Assembly: GCA_036504155.1 (NCBI GenBank)
Contig: DASXVQ010000102.1
Coordinates: 1 to 64,000, forward strand
From: JACRCT01 sp036504155
Lineage (GTDB): Bacteria; Myxococcota; Myxococcia; Myxococcales; UBA5297
Reading direction: 5' to 3'
Length of the DNA: 64,000 nt
Shown here one piece after another: positions 44,070 to 55,800 of this stretch. Each line of letters begins with the position of its first letter. Position 1 is the stretch's first letter. The notes beneath the pieces were generated by a model, which saw only the letters and a list, made by a program, of their open reading frames with translations, had not been told where the DNA came from and did not search any database. Made by a program: the position numbers and the translations under genes.

Positions 44070-44866
44070 GACAGCGGATCGCGGCAATCCTCTCCATGCT
44101 GGCGCTGGCCCTCCCGTCGATCGCGGCGGCGCGGCCCATCACCAGGCCCTTCGAGCTGAAGGCGGGCAAGGAGGAGTTCGTCAAGGCGTGGCTCAAGGGC
44201 GCCGGCACCGACGATCCCTCGGTGGCGACCGCCGAGTACCTGTCGTCGAACGAGGTGCTGCTCACCGCGGTGAAGCCGGGGCGTGCGCTGCTCTTCCTCA
44301 TCGGCGAGGCGAGCATGGACGCCATCCGCCTGCGGATCGCGGGCCCGGACGGCAAGGTCCCGGTGGTGAAGGCGACCGAGGAGCAGAAGACGGCGGTGCG
44401 CAAGGCCTGCCCCGGGTTCAAGGAGGAGGGGAGCGGGGACGAGGTCGCGGTGGTCGTGGCGGTCTCCTCGCCGGCCTGTCGCGCCGCGCTTCGCGAACTG
44501 TTCGACTGCGACGAGTACTCGACCCGGCGCATCGAGCTGTCGTTCTCTCCGGAGGCGCTGTTCGATCAGCTCCAGGCCATCCGCGCAGCGCTCAAGCCGG
44601 CGGGGCTCGAGACGATCCAGGTCTCCTACTCGGGAGTGACCGCGGTGCTCAAGGGGAAGGCGACCCGCGCGCAGCGGATGGAGCTGATGAAGGTGCTCTA
44701 CGTGAACTCGGTCGGGCCGGTGCTGTTCGAGGACCAGCTGGAGGCGGCGCCGGAGCCGAAGAAGGCCGTCCCGGAGGAGCCCCCGCCGACTATCGAGGAC
44801 GTCAAGCCGCAGGCGGTGCCCGACGCCGGGGCGCCCGCTCCGAAGGGCAAGTCGGCGAAGAAGTAG
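44066..44866 (+). CDS. CpaC-N/BON-like periplasmic protein without secretin pore
   Basis: The product has 266 residues. A signal peptide ends in SIAAA. The first mature ~75 residues match the pilus-formation N-domain of CpaC/RhcC secretins (PFELKAGKEEFVKAWL, dPSVATAEYLSSNEVLL, VKPGRALLFLIG). A middle part with two Cys follows, then a BON-like domain (LQAIRAALKPAGLETIQVS, AVLKGKATRAQRMELM), and a Pro/Lys-rich tail ending GKSAKK. This is the front half of a CpaC-type secretin without the channel. It may be a periplasmic adaptor of a secretion system or pilus. Its ATG overlaps the stop of the HDAC-like gene by four bases, so the two are translated together, which is an unexplained pairing. Confidence 0.7.
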   Translation: MRQRIAAILSMLALALPSIAAARPITRPFELKAGKEEFVKAWLKGAGTDDPSVATAEYLSSNEVLLTAVKPGRALLFLIGEASMDAIRLRIAGPDGKVPVVKATEEQKTAVRKACPGFKEEGSGDEVAVVVAVSSPACRAALRELFDCDEYSTRRIELSFSPEALFDQLQAIRAALKPAGLETIQVSYSGVTAVLKGKATRAQRMELMKVLYVNSVGPVLFEDQLEAAPEPKKAVPEEPPPTIEDVKPQAVPDAGAPAPKGKSAKK

Positions 44867-44882
44867 CCGGCTGAAGCCGGCT
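44865..44882. terminator. Convergent hairpin terminator
   Basis: AGCCGGC and GCCGGCT form a perfect 7-bp stem with a TGAA loop. It overlaps the stop of the CpaC-N gene and precedes the converging nuoD end. It would work in either direction. Confidence 0.6.
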
Positions 44883-44904
44883 CGGCCTGGCGGCGCGCCC
44901 GTCG

Positions 44905-46149
<1,245 letters not shown>

Positions 46150-46161
46150 CGGCTTAGGGGC

Positions 46162-46698
46162 TCACTTGGCAGGCGAGGCGGCGCCGGGGCCGCGAATCTT
46201 GTCGACGAAGTCGCGCTCGGCCACCAGCGGCTGGCGTGCCTTCATCGGGTAGTCCTTGCGCAGCGGGTGGCCCTGGAACTCCTCGTAGAGCAGGACGCGG
46301 CGCAGGTTGGGGTGGCCGGTGAACCTGATGCCGTAGAAGTCCCAGCTGTAGCGCTCCCACCAGTCCGCGCCCTTCCACACCGGCTGCAGCGAGGGCAGCT
46401 CCGGCGCGGCCTCGGTGACGAAGGCCTTCAGGTGCAGCTTCTTGAAGGGCTCCCTGCCCTGGCGCACCTGGTAGACGACCTCAAAGCGCGGGTCGTTGTT
46501 CGGCAGGAGCAGCCGGTCGACCACGCACACCGACAGGAACATCTTCAGGTCCAGCTCCGCGTCGTCCTTGCAGAAGCGCGCCACCTCGCGCAGCGCCTCG
46601 GCCTTGACCACCACGTAGTCGTCTCCGCGCGGGGACGAGTAGACCTCGGTCACGGCGTCGGGGAAGCGGGCCTTCAGGCGCTCGAGGGCGGCTTTCAT
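46162..46698 (-). CDS. nuoC: NADH-quinone oxidoreductase subunit C
   Basis: The product has 178 residues, of the complex I 30-kDa subunit family. The signature region is WWERYSWDFYGIRFTGHPNL followed by RRVLLYEEFQGHPLRKDYP. Upstream is the usual alpha/beta part (DAELDLKMFLSVCVVDRL, FEVVYQVRQ). It packs against NuoD and NuoI in the peripheral arm. The familiar ERE(V/A)xDxFG is ERYSWDFYG here. The gene starts the two-gene nuoCD unit. The 184 bases upstream carry only the terminator of the giant repeat gene. Confidence 0.95.
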   Translation of the reverse strand: MKAALERLKARFPDAVTEVYSSPRGDDYVVVKAEALREVARFCKDDAELDLKMFLSVCVVDRLLLPNNDPRFEVVYQVRQGREPFKKLHLKAFVTEAAPELPSLQPVWKGADWWERYSWDFYGIRFTGHPNLRRVLLYEEFQGHPLRKDYPMKARQPLVAERDFVDKIRGPGAASPAK

Positions 46699-46836
46699 GA
46701 GCTGGGGCTCCAGTCGTGGCCGGCCTCTGCGCCGGCGGCCTGCTTCGATCTCGGGGGCGGTCGATCGAACGAAGGGTGAAATGGCGGCGAGGATAGGCTG
46801 CGGTCCTCGAGAGCGTCAACGAAGCTCCAGGCGGGA

Positions 46837-46861
46837 TGGGGGCCCGAAAAGGGGGCCCCCA
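46837..46861 (-). terminator. Terminator candidate of the giant repeat gene
   Basis: TGGGGGCCC (46837-46845) and GGGCCCCCA (46853-46861) make a perfect 9-bp stem around GAAAAGG, 21 bases past the giant gene's stop on the minus strand. It separates that gene from nuoC. Confidence 0.6.
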
Positions 46862-46882
46862 CGCCTCATGGCCCAAGGCCCG

Positions 46883-49800
46883 TCAGCCCTCCCTGCGGCT
46901 GCGCCGGCCGCAGCCGGCGAGCGCACCGAGCAGGAGTGCGAGCGAGGCCAGGGCGGACGGCCCGGCGGCCTGCTGGCAGCCGCAGCCGCCCAGCTCGTAG
47001 GTCTCGCCGGCGAACCCGGTCCCGGCGTCGGGGGGCGGCGGGACGCCGGCGTCGGGGCGCACCGCGCACGCGGCCGGCTCGTCGGTCTTGCCGTTGCAGT
47101 CGTTGTCCAGGCCGTCGCAGCGGCTCTCCAGCGCCTCCCAGTCGGAGCTGTGGGCGGCGTAGACCGCGTCGGTGCAGGCCTGGCGCAGGCCGTCCACGCA
47201 GCCGACGCGCGAGCCGGCGCAGACGCCGTCCTGCTGCTCGCACAGCGGGGCGGTGGCGTCCTCGAGCTGGTCGTCGATGGTGCCGTTGCAGTCGTTGTCG
47301 CGGCCGTCGCAGATCTCCTTGCCCAGGGTGAGGCACACCTTCTGGCCCGCCGGGCCGCAGCACTTCTCGCCGGCCTTGGTGCACTCGCCGTCGGCGGTGC
47401 AGGGGCTCACGCAGGTGTGGTGCTGGCACTCCTTCTCGTCCGGGCAGTCGGCCTTGGTCTCGCAGCCGCAGCGCTCGGAGACGCACTTGAGCCCGTCGTC
47501 CCAGTCGGCGATGCAGTCGCGGCAGAAGGGCGCGAAGGCGGAGCCGCAGTGGTCGTCGAGGTCGCACTTCCCGCACGAGGCGGGCGGGGCGGTGGCCAGG
47601 TCGAAGTAGCCCTGCGCGCAGGCCTCGCAGCCGGTGCTGCGGTCGCCGTCGGCGTCGACGTAGCCGGCCGCGCAGTCGAGCCCGCAGGACTCGGCCGCCA
47701 CCGCGGTGTTGCCGGCGCAGGCGGGGGCGGCGTTGACCGCCGCCGGGCAGGGCATGCAGTCCAGGCCGCAGCGCTCGATGGTGGTGCACTCGGTGTCGCA
47801 CTCGCTGTACTGGTCCGGGCGCGTCCAGCCGGGCTCGCAAACGAAGGAGCAGGCGTTGGCGGGCTCCTTGTCGGGGCCGCCGCAGGACACCAGGGCGTTG
47901 AGGTGGTCGGGGCACCTGATGCAGGTGGTGCCGCAGTACTCGGGCTGGTCGCAGGTGACCTCGCAGCCGGTGAGCCCGTTCTGGTCGGCGTCCAGGTGGC
48001 CGGGCGTGCACGCCGGCTGGCAGGCGCTGGTCGCCACCTTGGTGTTGCCGCTGCAGGTCACCGTGGTGGTGTTCACGCGCGAGCAGGTGGCGCACTCCAG
48101 GCCGCAGTGGTTGGCCTCGGAGCACGTCAGCTCGCAGCCGTTGGCCCCGTTGCCGTCGAGGTCGGCGAAGCCCTCCTCGCAGGTCGGCACGCACTCGGTG
48201 ACGGCCGGCTTGTCGTTGCTCGTGCAGGTGGCGGAGACGACGTGGTTCTTCTGGCACGGCAGGCAGTCGCTGCCGCACTGGTTGTCGGTCTCGCAGGCCG
48301 CCTCGCAGCCGTTGGTGCCGTCGACGTCGTTGTTGGCCCAGCCCGCCAGGCACTGGGGCTGGCAGGAGGCGGCCGAGGAGAGGGCGGGGCCGGCGCAGTC
48401 GACGCGGGAGGCGTGGTCGATGCTGCAGGCCTTGCACTCGGCGCCGCAGTGGGCGTTCGTGTCGCAGACCGTCTCGCAGCCGTCGGCGCCGTTGAGGTCG
48501 AGGTCGGCATAGCCGGCCAGGCACGCCGGCTTGCACGACTGGCTCGCGGGCACGCCGTTGCCCCCGCCGCAGAGGTTGGCGGTGGCGTTGGTGGCCAGGC
48601 AGGGCGAGCAGTCGCTGCCGCACAGCGCGGAGGTCAGGCAGGCGACCTCGCAGCCGTTGGCGCCGTCGAGGTCGGAGTCGAGGTAGCCCGGCAGGCAGGT
48701 CGGGTGGCAGGAGGCCGCCGCGACCTCGGCGTTGCCGGCGCAGCTGGTGGTGACGGTGTGGCCGGCGCTGCCCTCCTGGCAGGTCCGGCAGTCCAGGCCG
48801 CAGTGCGCGGGCTGGTCGCAGGTCGCCTCGCAGCCGTTGACGACGTTGCCGTCGTAGTTGCCGTAGCCCTCGGCGCAGGTGGGGGTGCACACCCCCGACA
48901 GGCAGGCCGTGGCGCCGTGCGGGTTGGCGCAGGTGCTCGAGCAGGCGCCGCAGTTGGTCACGCAGGGCGCGGTGGCGGCCGTCGAGACGTAGTTGAGGCA
49001 GCCGTTGAACTCGAAGAGCCGGTAGTAGTAGAGCGTCCCGTTGGTGAGCCCGGTGTCGGTGAACGTCGTCGCGTTGCCGACGTAGCGCACGGTGCCGCCG
49101 GTGCCGAAGGCGCCGCCCAGCGTGTAGGCCAGGCCGTCGGCGGGCAGGCCGGTGTCGGGCGCCGCGGCGTAGCGGACGATCAGCGCGCCGTCCCCGGCGG
49201 TGCCGTAGGACCAGTTGAGGACGTTCTGGGTGGCGCCGGCGGTGACGGTGCCCCAGGTCGCCCCCGGCGTCGGCGTCACGTTGTTGAGCGTCACCGTGGC
49301 GTCCACCGCGTCGCCGCCGATGACGTTGTTCAGGGTGGTGATCGGGCCGACGACGGCGGTGGTGGAGGTGCTGCCCGGCGGCGGCGACTGCGCCTCGCTC
49401 TTGTAGGTGACGACCACCTTGAAGTTCGCGGGCGTGGTCGACACCGGGATGGGCGCGCCGCCGCTGAAGACGAGCGTGTTGGAGGCGGGCGCGGTGATCG
49501 GCGTGAAGTACAGCGTCTGCCCCGCCTCGTCGTAGATGGCCGCGGTCTGGATCGCCGCGCTGCCGGTGGTGGTGACGGTGAGCCCGGTGACCCCGGTGTT
49601 GCCCTGGCTGTTGATCAGCGAGAAGCCGTCCAGCTTCTGGTTGGCGACGCCCGGGCAGACGGTGGCGTTGGCCCCGGCGGCGCCGTTGCCCAGCGTGGTG
49701 GTGGCCTTGGGCGTCAGGACGCCCGACCACGGGGCGGTGGCGGCGGCGGCCACGTAGTTGCGGCAGCCGTCGAACTCGAAGAGTCGGTAGTAGTAGGCGG

Positions 49801-52800
49801 TCCCGTTGGCGACGGTGGTGTCGGTGAAGGCCAGGGCGCTGCCGACGTAGCGCACGGTGCCGCCGAGGCCGAAGAGGTCGCCGGCGGTGTAGGGCGTGCC
49901 GTCGGCGGGCAGCGTCAGGTCGGTGGCGGCGGTGTAGCGCACGACCACCGCGCCGTTGCCGGGGGTGCCGTAGTTCCAGGCCAGGAAGACCTGGCCGTCG
50001 CCGGCCGCGTTGGCGCCCCAGGTGCCGCCCGGGGTGGGGGTGACGTTGCTCAGGGTGACGGTCGCCTCGGCGGCGTCGCCGAGGGCGAGGTTGTTGGCGG
50101 TGGTGAGGGCGCTGACGAAGGCCGAGGAGGAGGTGTTGCCCGCCGGCGGGGACTGCGCCTCGGACCTGTAGGTGACGCGCACCTGGAAGTTGGCGGCGGT
50201 CGTGGAGACCGGGATGGGCGTGCCGCCGCTGAAGGTGAGCGTGTTGGAGGTCGGCGCGGTGACGGTGGAAAGGTACTGGGCGCCGCCCGCCTCGTCCCAG
50301 ATGGACGCGGACTGGATGGCGGCGTAGCCGGTGGTGGTGACGGTCAGGGCGGTGACGGGGACGTTGCCCTGGCTGTTGACGAGCGAGAAGCCCCCGAGCT
50401 TGCGGTTGGCCGTGCCCGGGCACACCGACCCGCTGGCGCCAGCGACGCCGCCGGCCAGCGTGGTGGTCGCCTTGGGCGTCAGCGGCCCGGACCAGGGCGC
50501 GGTCGGCGCGGTGGCGACGTAGTTGAGGCAGGTGTCGTGCTCGAACACCCGGTAGTAGTAGGTGGTCCCGTTGGCCAGGCTCGCGTCGACGAAGGTGGCT
50601 CCGTTGCCGGCGTAGCGCACCGTCCCGGTGCCCAGGGCGCTGCCGACGGCGTAGGGCGTGTTGTCGGCGGGCAGCGTGGGGTCGCTGTTCGCGAGGTAGC
50701 GGACGACGACGACGTTGTTGCCGGAGGTGCCGAGGGTCCAGTTGAGCGTCACCTGGCCGTCGCCGGCGGCGTTGGCGCCCCAGGCGGTGCCGGGGGTGGG
50801 GGTGAGGTTGTTGAGGGTGACGGTGGCGTCGGCGGTGTCGGTGCCGATGACGTTGTTCGGGGTGGTCAGGCCGGTGACCACCGCGGTGGTGGCGGTGTTG
50901 CCGGCCGGGGGCGACTGCGCCTCGCCGCGGTAGGTGACCTGCACCTTGAAGTTGGCGGCCGTGGTGCCGACCGGCAGGGGCGTGCCGCCGCCGAAGCTGA
51001 GCGTGCCCGAGGCGGGCGTGGTGATGGTGGTGAAGTACTGGATCGAGCCCGCCTCGTCGTAGATGGAGGCGGTCTGGATGGCGCCGAAGCCGGTGACGGT
51101 CACGGTGAGCCCGCTGACGCCGACGGCGCCCTGGCTGTTGACCAGCGAGAAGCCGTCGAGCTTGCGGTTGGCCGTGCCGGGGCAGACGGTGGCGTTGGCG
51201 CCGGGGACGCCGTTGGCCAGCGTGGTGGTCGCCCGCGGGGTCAGGGGCCCGGCCCAGGGCGCCGCGCCCACGGCGCTCACGTAGTTGAGGCAGCCGTCGT
51301 GCTCGAACACCCGGTAGTAGTAGGCGGTCCCGTTGGTCAGGCCGGTGTCGGTGAAGGTGGTGCCGTTGCCGATGTAGCGGATGGTCCCGCCGGAGCCGTA
51401 GGCGCCGTTCACGGCGTAGGTGGGGGTGCCGTCGGTGGGCAGCGTGGTGTCCGAGTTGGCGAGGTAGCGGACGACCATCGCGTTGTTGCCCCCGGTGCCG
51501 TAGGTCCAGTTCAGGACTATCTGGCCGTCGCCCGCCGGGGTCGCCGCCCAGGCGGCGCCGGGCGTCGGCGTGGTGTTGTTCAGCGTCAGGGTGGTGTCGG
51601 CGGTGTCGGCGCCGGCGGTGGTGTTGCCGGTGGTGATGGAGGAGACGACGGCGGTGGTGGCCGTGGTGCCCACCGGCGGGGACTGCGTCTCGCCGCGGTA
51701 GGTGACGACCACCTTGTAGTTGGCGAGCGCGGTGCCGACCGGGATGGCGGTGCCGCCGCTGAAGGAGAGCGTGTTCGAGGCAGGCGTGGTGAGGAGCGTG
51801 AAGTACTGGGTCCCCCCGGCCTCGTCGTAGATGGCCGCGGTCTGGATGGCCTGGTAGCCGGTGGTGGTGACGGTCAGCGCGGTCACCGGGACGGCGCCCT
51901 GGCTGTTGACCAGCGAGAAGCCGTCGAGTTTGCGGCCCGGTCCGCCGGGGCACACCGTCCCGGCGGTCCCGGGCAGCCCGTTGGCCAGCGTCGTCACGGC
52001 CCGCGGCGTCAGCGGCCCGGACCAGGGTGCGTTCGCGGCGGTGGCGACGTAGTTGCCGCAGCCGTCGTACTCGAAGAGCCGGTAGTAGTAGGCGGTCCCG
52101 TTGGTCAGGGCGACGGTGTCGTTGAAGGTCGCGGCGTTGCCCGCGTAGCGGACCGTGCCGCCGATGCCGAACCCGCTCCCCACCGTGTAGGGGGTGCCGT
52201 CGTCGGGCAGCGTGGTGTCGGTGTTGGCGGTGTAGCGGACGATCAGCGCGTTGTTGCCGGCGGCGCCGGAGGTCCAGTTGAGCGTCGTCTGGGAGTCGCC
52301 CGCGGTCAGGGTGCCCCAGGTGGCGCCGGGCGCGGGCGTCACGTTGTTCAGGGTGACGGTGGTGTCCGCGGCGTCGGTGCCGGCGGTGGTGTTGAGGGTG
52401 GTGATGGAGGTCACCACCGCGGTGGTGGAGGTGCTGCCCGCCGGCGGGATCTGCCCCTCGTCGCGGTAGGTGATCCTCACCTGGAAGGCGTTGGTCGCGG
52501 TCGACGAGACCGGCAGCGCGGTGCCGCCGCTGAAGCTGAGCGTGTTCGAGGTCGGCTCGGTGATGGTCGCGAAGTACTGGGTGGTCCCGGCATCGTTCCA
52601 GATGGAGGCGGTCTCGATGGCGCCGAAGCCGGTGGTGGTGACGGTGATGGCGGTGACCGGCACGCTCCCCTCGCTGTTGCGCAGCGTGAAGCCGTCGAGC
52701 TTGCGGTCGGCGGCGCCGGGGCAGACCGTGCCGCTCGTGCCGCCCGTCCCGCCGGCCAGCGTCGTGATGGCCCTGGGGGTGAGCGCGCCCGTCCACGGCC

Positions 52801-55800
52801 CGGTGGCGGCGTAGTTGAGGCAGCCGTCGGACTCGAAGACCCGGTAGTAGTAGGCGGTTCCGTTGCCCAGGCCGGTGTTGTCGGTGAAGGTCGTGAGGGG
52901 GCCGACGTAGCGGACGGTCCCGGCGCCGAGGGTGTTGCCCGCGGCGTAGGGCGTGCCGTCGGTGGGCAGGGTGGTGTCGGTGTTGTTGGTGTAGCGGACG
53001 ACCACGACGCTGTTGCCGCTCGTGCCGAGGGTCCAGCTCAAGGTCGTCTGGCGGTCCCCGCTGGACGTGGCGCCCCAGCTGGCCCCGGGCGCGGGCGTCA
53101 CGTTGTTGACCGTGACGGTGGTGTCCACCGCGTCGGTTCCGGTGACGGTGTTGAGCGTGGTGAGCGCGCTGACGTAGGCGGTGGTGGAGGTGGTGCCGGC
53201 CGGCGCGGCCGCGTGGCCGAGGTAGGTGATCCGCACCTCGAAGTTGGCAGCCGTCGTCGACACCGGCAGCGCGGTGCCGCCGCTGAAGACGAGGGTGTCG
53301 GAGGTGGGGTTGTTGATGATGTTGAGGTAGCGCACCGGGGTCCCGCCGACGCTCCAGAGGGAGGCGCTGGCGATGGCGTCGAAGCCGGTGGTGGTGACCG
53401 TGAGCCCGGTGACGCCGACCAAGCCCTCGCTGTTCTGCAGCGAGAAGCCGTCGAGCCTCTGATTCGCCGCGCCCGGGCAAACCGTCCCGGGGGTCCCGGC
53501 GATCCCGTTGCCCAGCGTCGTCACCGCCCGGGGCGTCAGAGCGCCGGACCAGGGCGCGTTGGCGCCGGCGACGTAGTTGCGGCAGTTGTCGTGCTCGAAG
53601 ATCCGGTAGTAGTACGCGCTCCCGTTGTTCAGCCCGACGTTGTCGGTGAAGGTGGTGGCGTTGCCGACGTAGCGGACGGTGCCTGCGCCGAAGGCGCTGC
53701 CCACCACGTAGTTGACCCCCTCGGTCGGGAGGGTGGGGTCGGTGTTGTTGGGGTAGCGGACGATCAGCACGCTGTTGCCCGCGGTGCCCAGGCTCCAGTT
53801 CAGGGTGGTGTCCCGGTCTGCCGCCGAGTTGGCGCCCCACGCGGCGCCCGGCGTCGGGGTCACGTTGTTGAGGGTGATGGTCGCGTCCCACAGGTCGCCG
53901 CCGGCGATCGTGTTCGCGGCCGCCGAGGTGAAGGCGCTGACGTACGCGGTCGTGGTGGTGCTGCCCGCCGGAGGGGACTGCGACTCGTTGCGGTAGGTGA
54001 CCTGCAGCTTGTAGTTTTCGGCCGTGCTCGAGACCGGGATGGGGGTGCCGCCGCTGAAGTTGAGGGTGTTCGAGGTGGGCGGGGTGATGGCCGAGAAGTA
54101 CTGCAGCGTGCCCGCTTCGTTCCAGATGGAGGCGGACTGGATGGCGGTGTAGCCGGTCAGCGTGACGGTGAGCGCGCTGATCGAGTCGGTCCCGACGTTG
54201 CTCGCGAACGAGAAGCCGTCCAGCTTCCGGGCGGCCGGCAACGGGCAGACCGTGGCGTCGGTGGCCGGCACGCCGTCGGCGAGCGTGATGACCACGTCCA
54301 CCGGGATCTGCGCCGAGGACCAGGGCGCGGTGGCCGCGTAGTTGAAGCAGCCGTCGTGCTCGAAGACTCGGTAGTAGTAGGTGGCGCCGTTGGTCAGCCC
54401 GCCGTCCGTCGTGGTCGTCCCGTTGCCTGCGTAGACCACGATGCCGGCGCCGAGGGAGTCGCCCGCGTTGTAGAGCTGGCCTTCGGTGGGGAAGGCGGTG
54501 TCGGTGTTGACCGGGTAGCGGACGATGACGACGTTGTCTCCCGCGGTGCCCAGGGTCCAGTTCAAGGTCACCGAGCCGTCCCCGGCGGCGTTGGCGACCC
54601 ACGAAGCCGCGGTGGGCGCCGCGTTGTCCAAGGAGATCGCCGGGTCCGCGGCGTCGGCCAAGGTGGTGGCGTTCACGGTGGTGATCGCGCTGACCCGCGC
54701 GGTGGTGGAGGTGGTCCCCGCCGGCGCGGACGCCTGGTCGAGGTAGGTGACGCGCACCAGGAAGTTTGCCGCCGTGGTCGACACGGGGATCGTCGCGTTG
54801 GTGCCGCCGCTGAAGTCGAGGGTGTTCGACGCCGGGTTGTTGATTGTGGCGAAGTACTGGACCGTCGGCGGGTCGTTCCAGATGGAGGCCGAGGCGATCG
54901 CGGTGTTGCCCGTCGTGGTCACGGTCAGCCCGGTGACCCCGTTGGCCCCCGAGTTGTTCTGGAGCGAGAAGCCGTCGAGCTTCTGGTTGCTCGAGCCCGG
55001 GCACACCGTCGCGCCGGTCCCGGCGCTGCCGTTGCCCAGCGTCGTCGTCACCACCTCCGGCTTCAACGAGACGCCCGTCATCGACGAGTAGACGCTGGCG
55101 TTGTCCGCCGTGTGCTGGGAGGCGTCAGTGGTGGCCGAGGAGGGGCTCGCCCGGTGAGCGATGTAGAAGTGCGGCATGTAGTTGTTGGCATCATCGAATG
55201 ACTTGTCCACCGGGACGCTCGCGCCGCCCGTGGTGCCCCAATTCGCGGCCCAGGAGCTGATGTTGCGCACCTGCGGACCCGTCACCGAACGCTGGATGAG
55301 GAGGACCTCGAGGGGCCAGTCGTTGGCACCCAGGATCCAGGTCGGAGAGAAGGGACCCACCGCGGAGCTCGCGGTCGAACCCGAGCTGAAGTTCCTGCGG
55401 TCGGTGAACGGGACAGCCTGGTCGACGCCGGCGAACACCGCCGCGTAGACCCACGTGTAGGCGGCCGTGCCGCCGGTGACCGTCACGGCCAGGTTGTTGC
55501 TGGACGCCGCGGCGATGCCCGCGTCCAGGAGGTAGTAGAGGTAGGTGTGCTGCTCCGCGCTCGTGCCGGCGTCTCCCTGGGCGAGCGTGAGCGCCCGGCC
55601 TCCGTAGTCCAGAGCGACCATCTGGGTCGTCGCCGAGGTCGCCCTCGAGGCAATCGCCACCAGCAGCACCCGTCCGGAGCCGGCGGCGATGGGCAGGGCG
55701 AGGCCGTTGAGCGAGGGGTAGGTGTTGCTCTCGTAGACCGAGGTCCAGGTAGTGGGCTGCGAAACCGCTGCTTGGGCGCCGGTCGACGACAGGGCGAGGA

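Noticed and set aside
48965..55052. CRISPR-like or satellite repeat
   Set aside because: The 765-bp units stay in one reading frame and encode conserved domains; there are no short repeats with unique spacers.
46697..55201. A ~2830-codon plus-strand open frame opposite the giant repeat gene
   Set aside because: Its sequence is a low-complexity Gly/Arg/Val/Asp translation of the repeat DNA. The minus strand carries signal peptide, domains and sorting tail.
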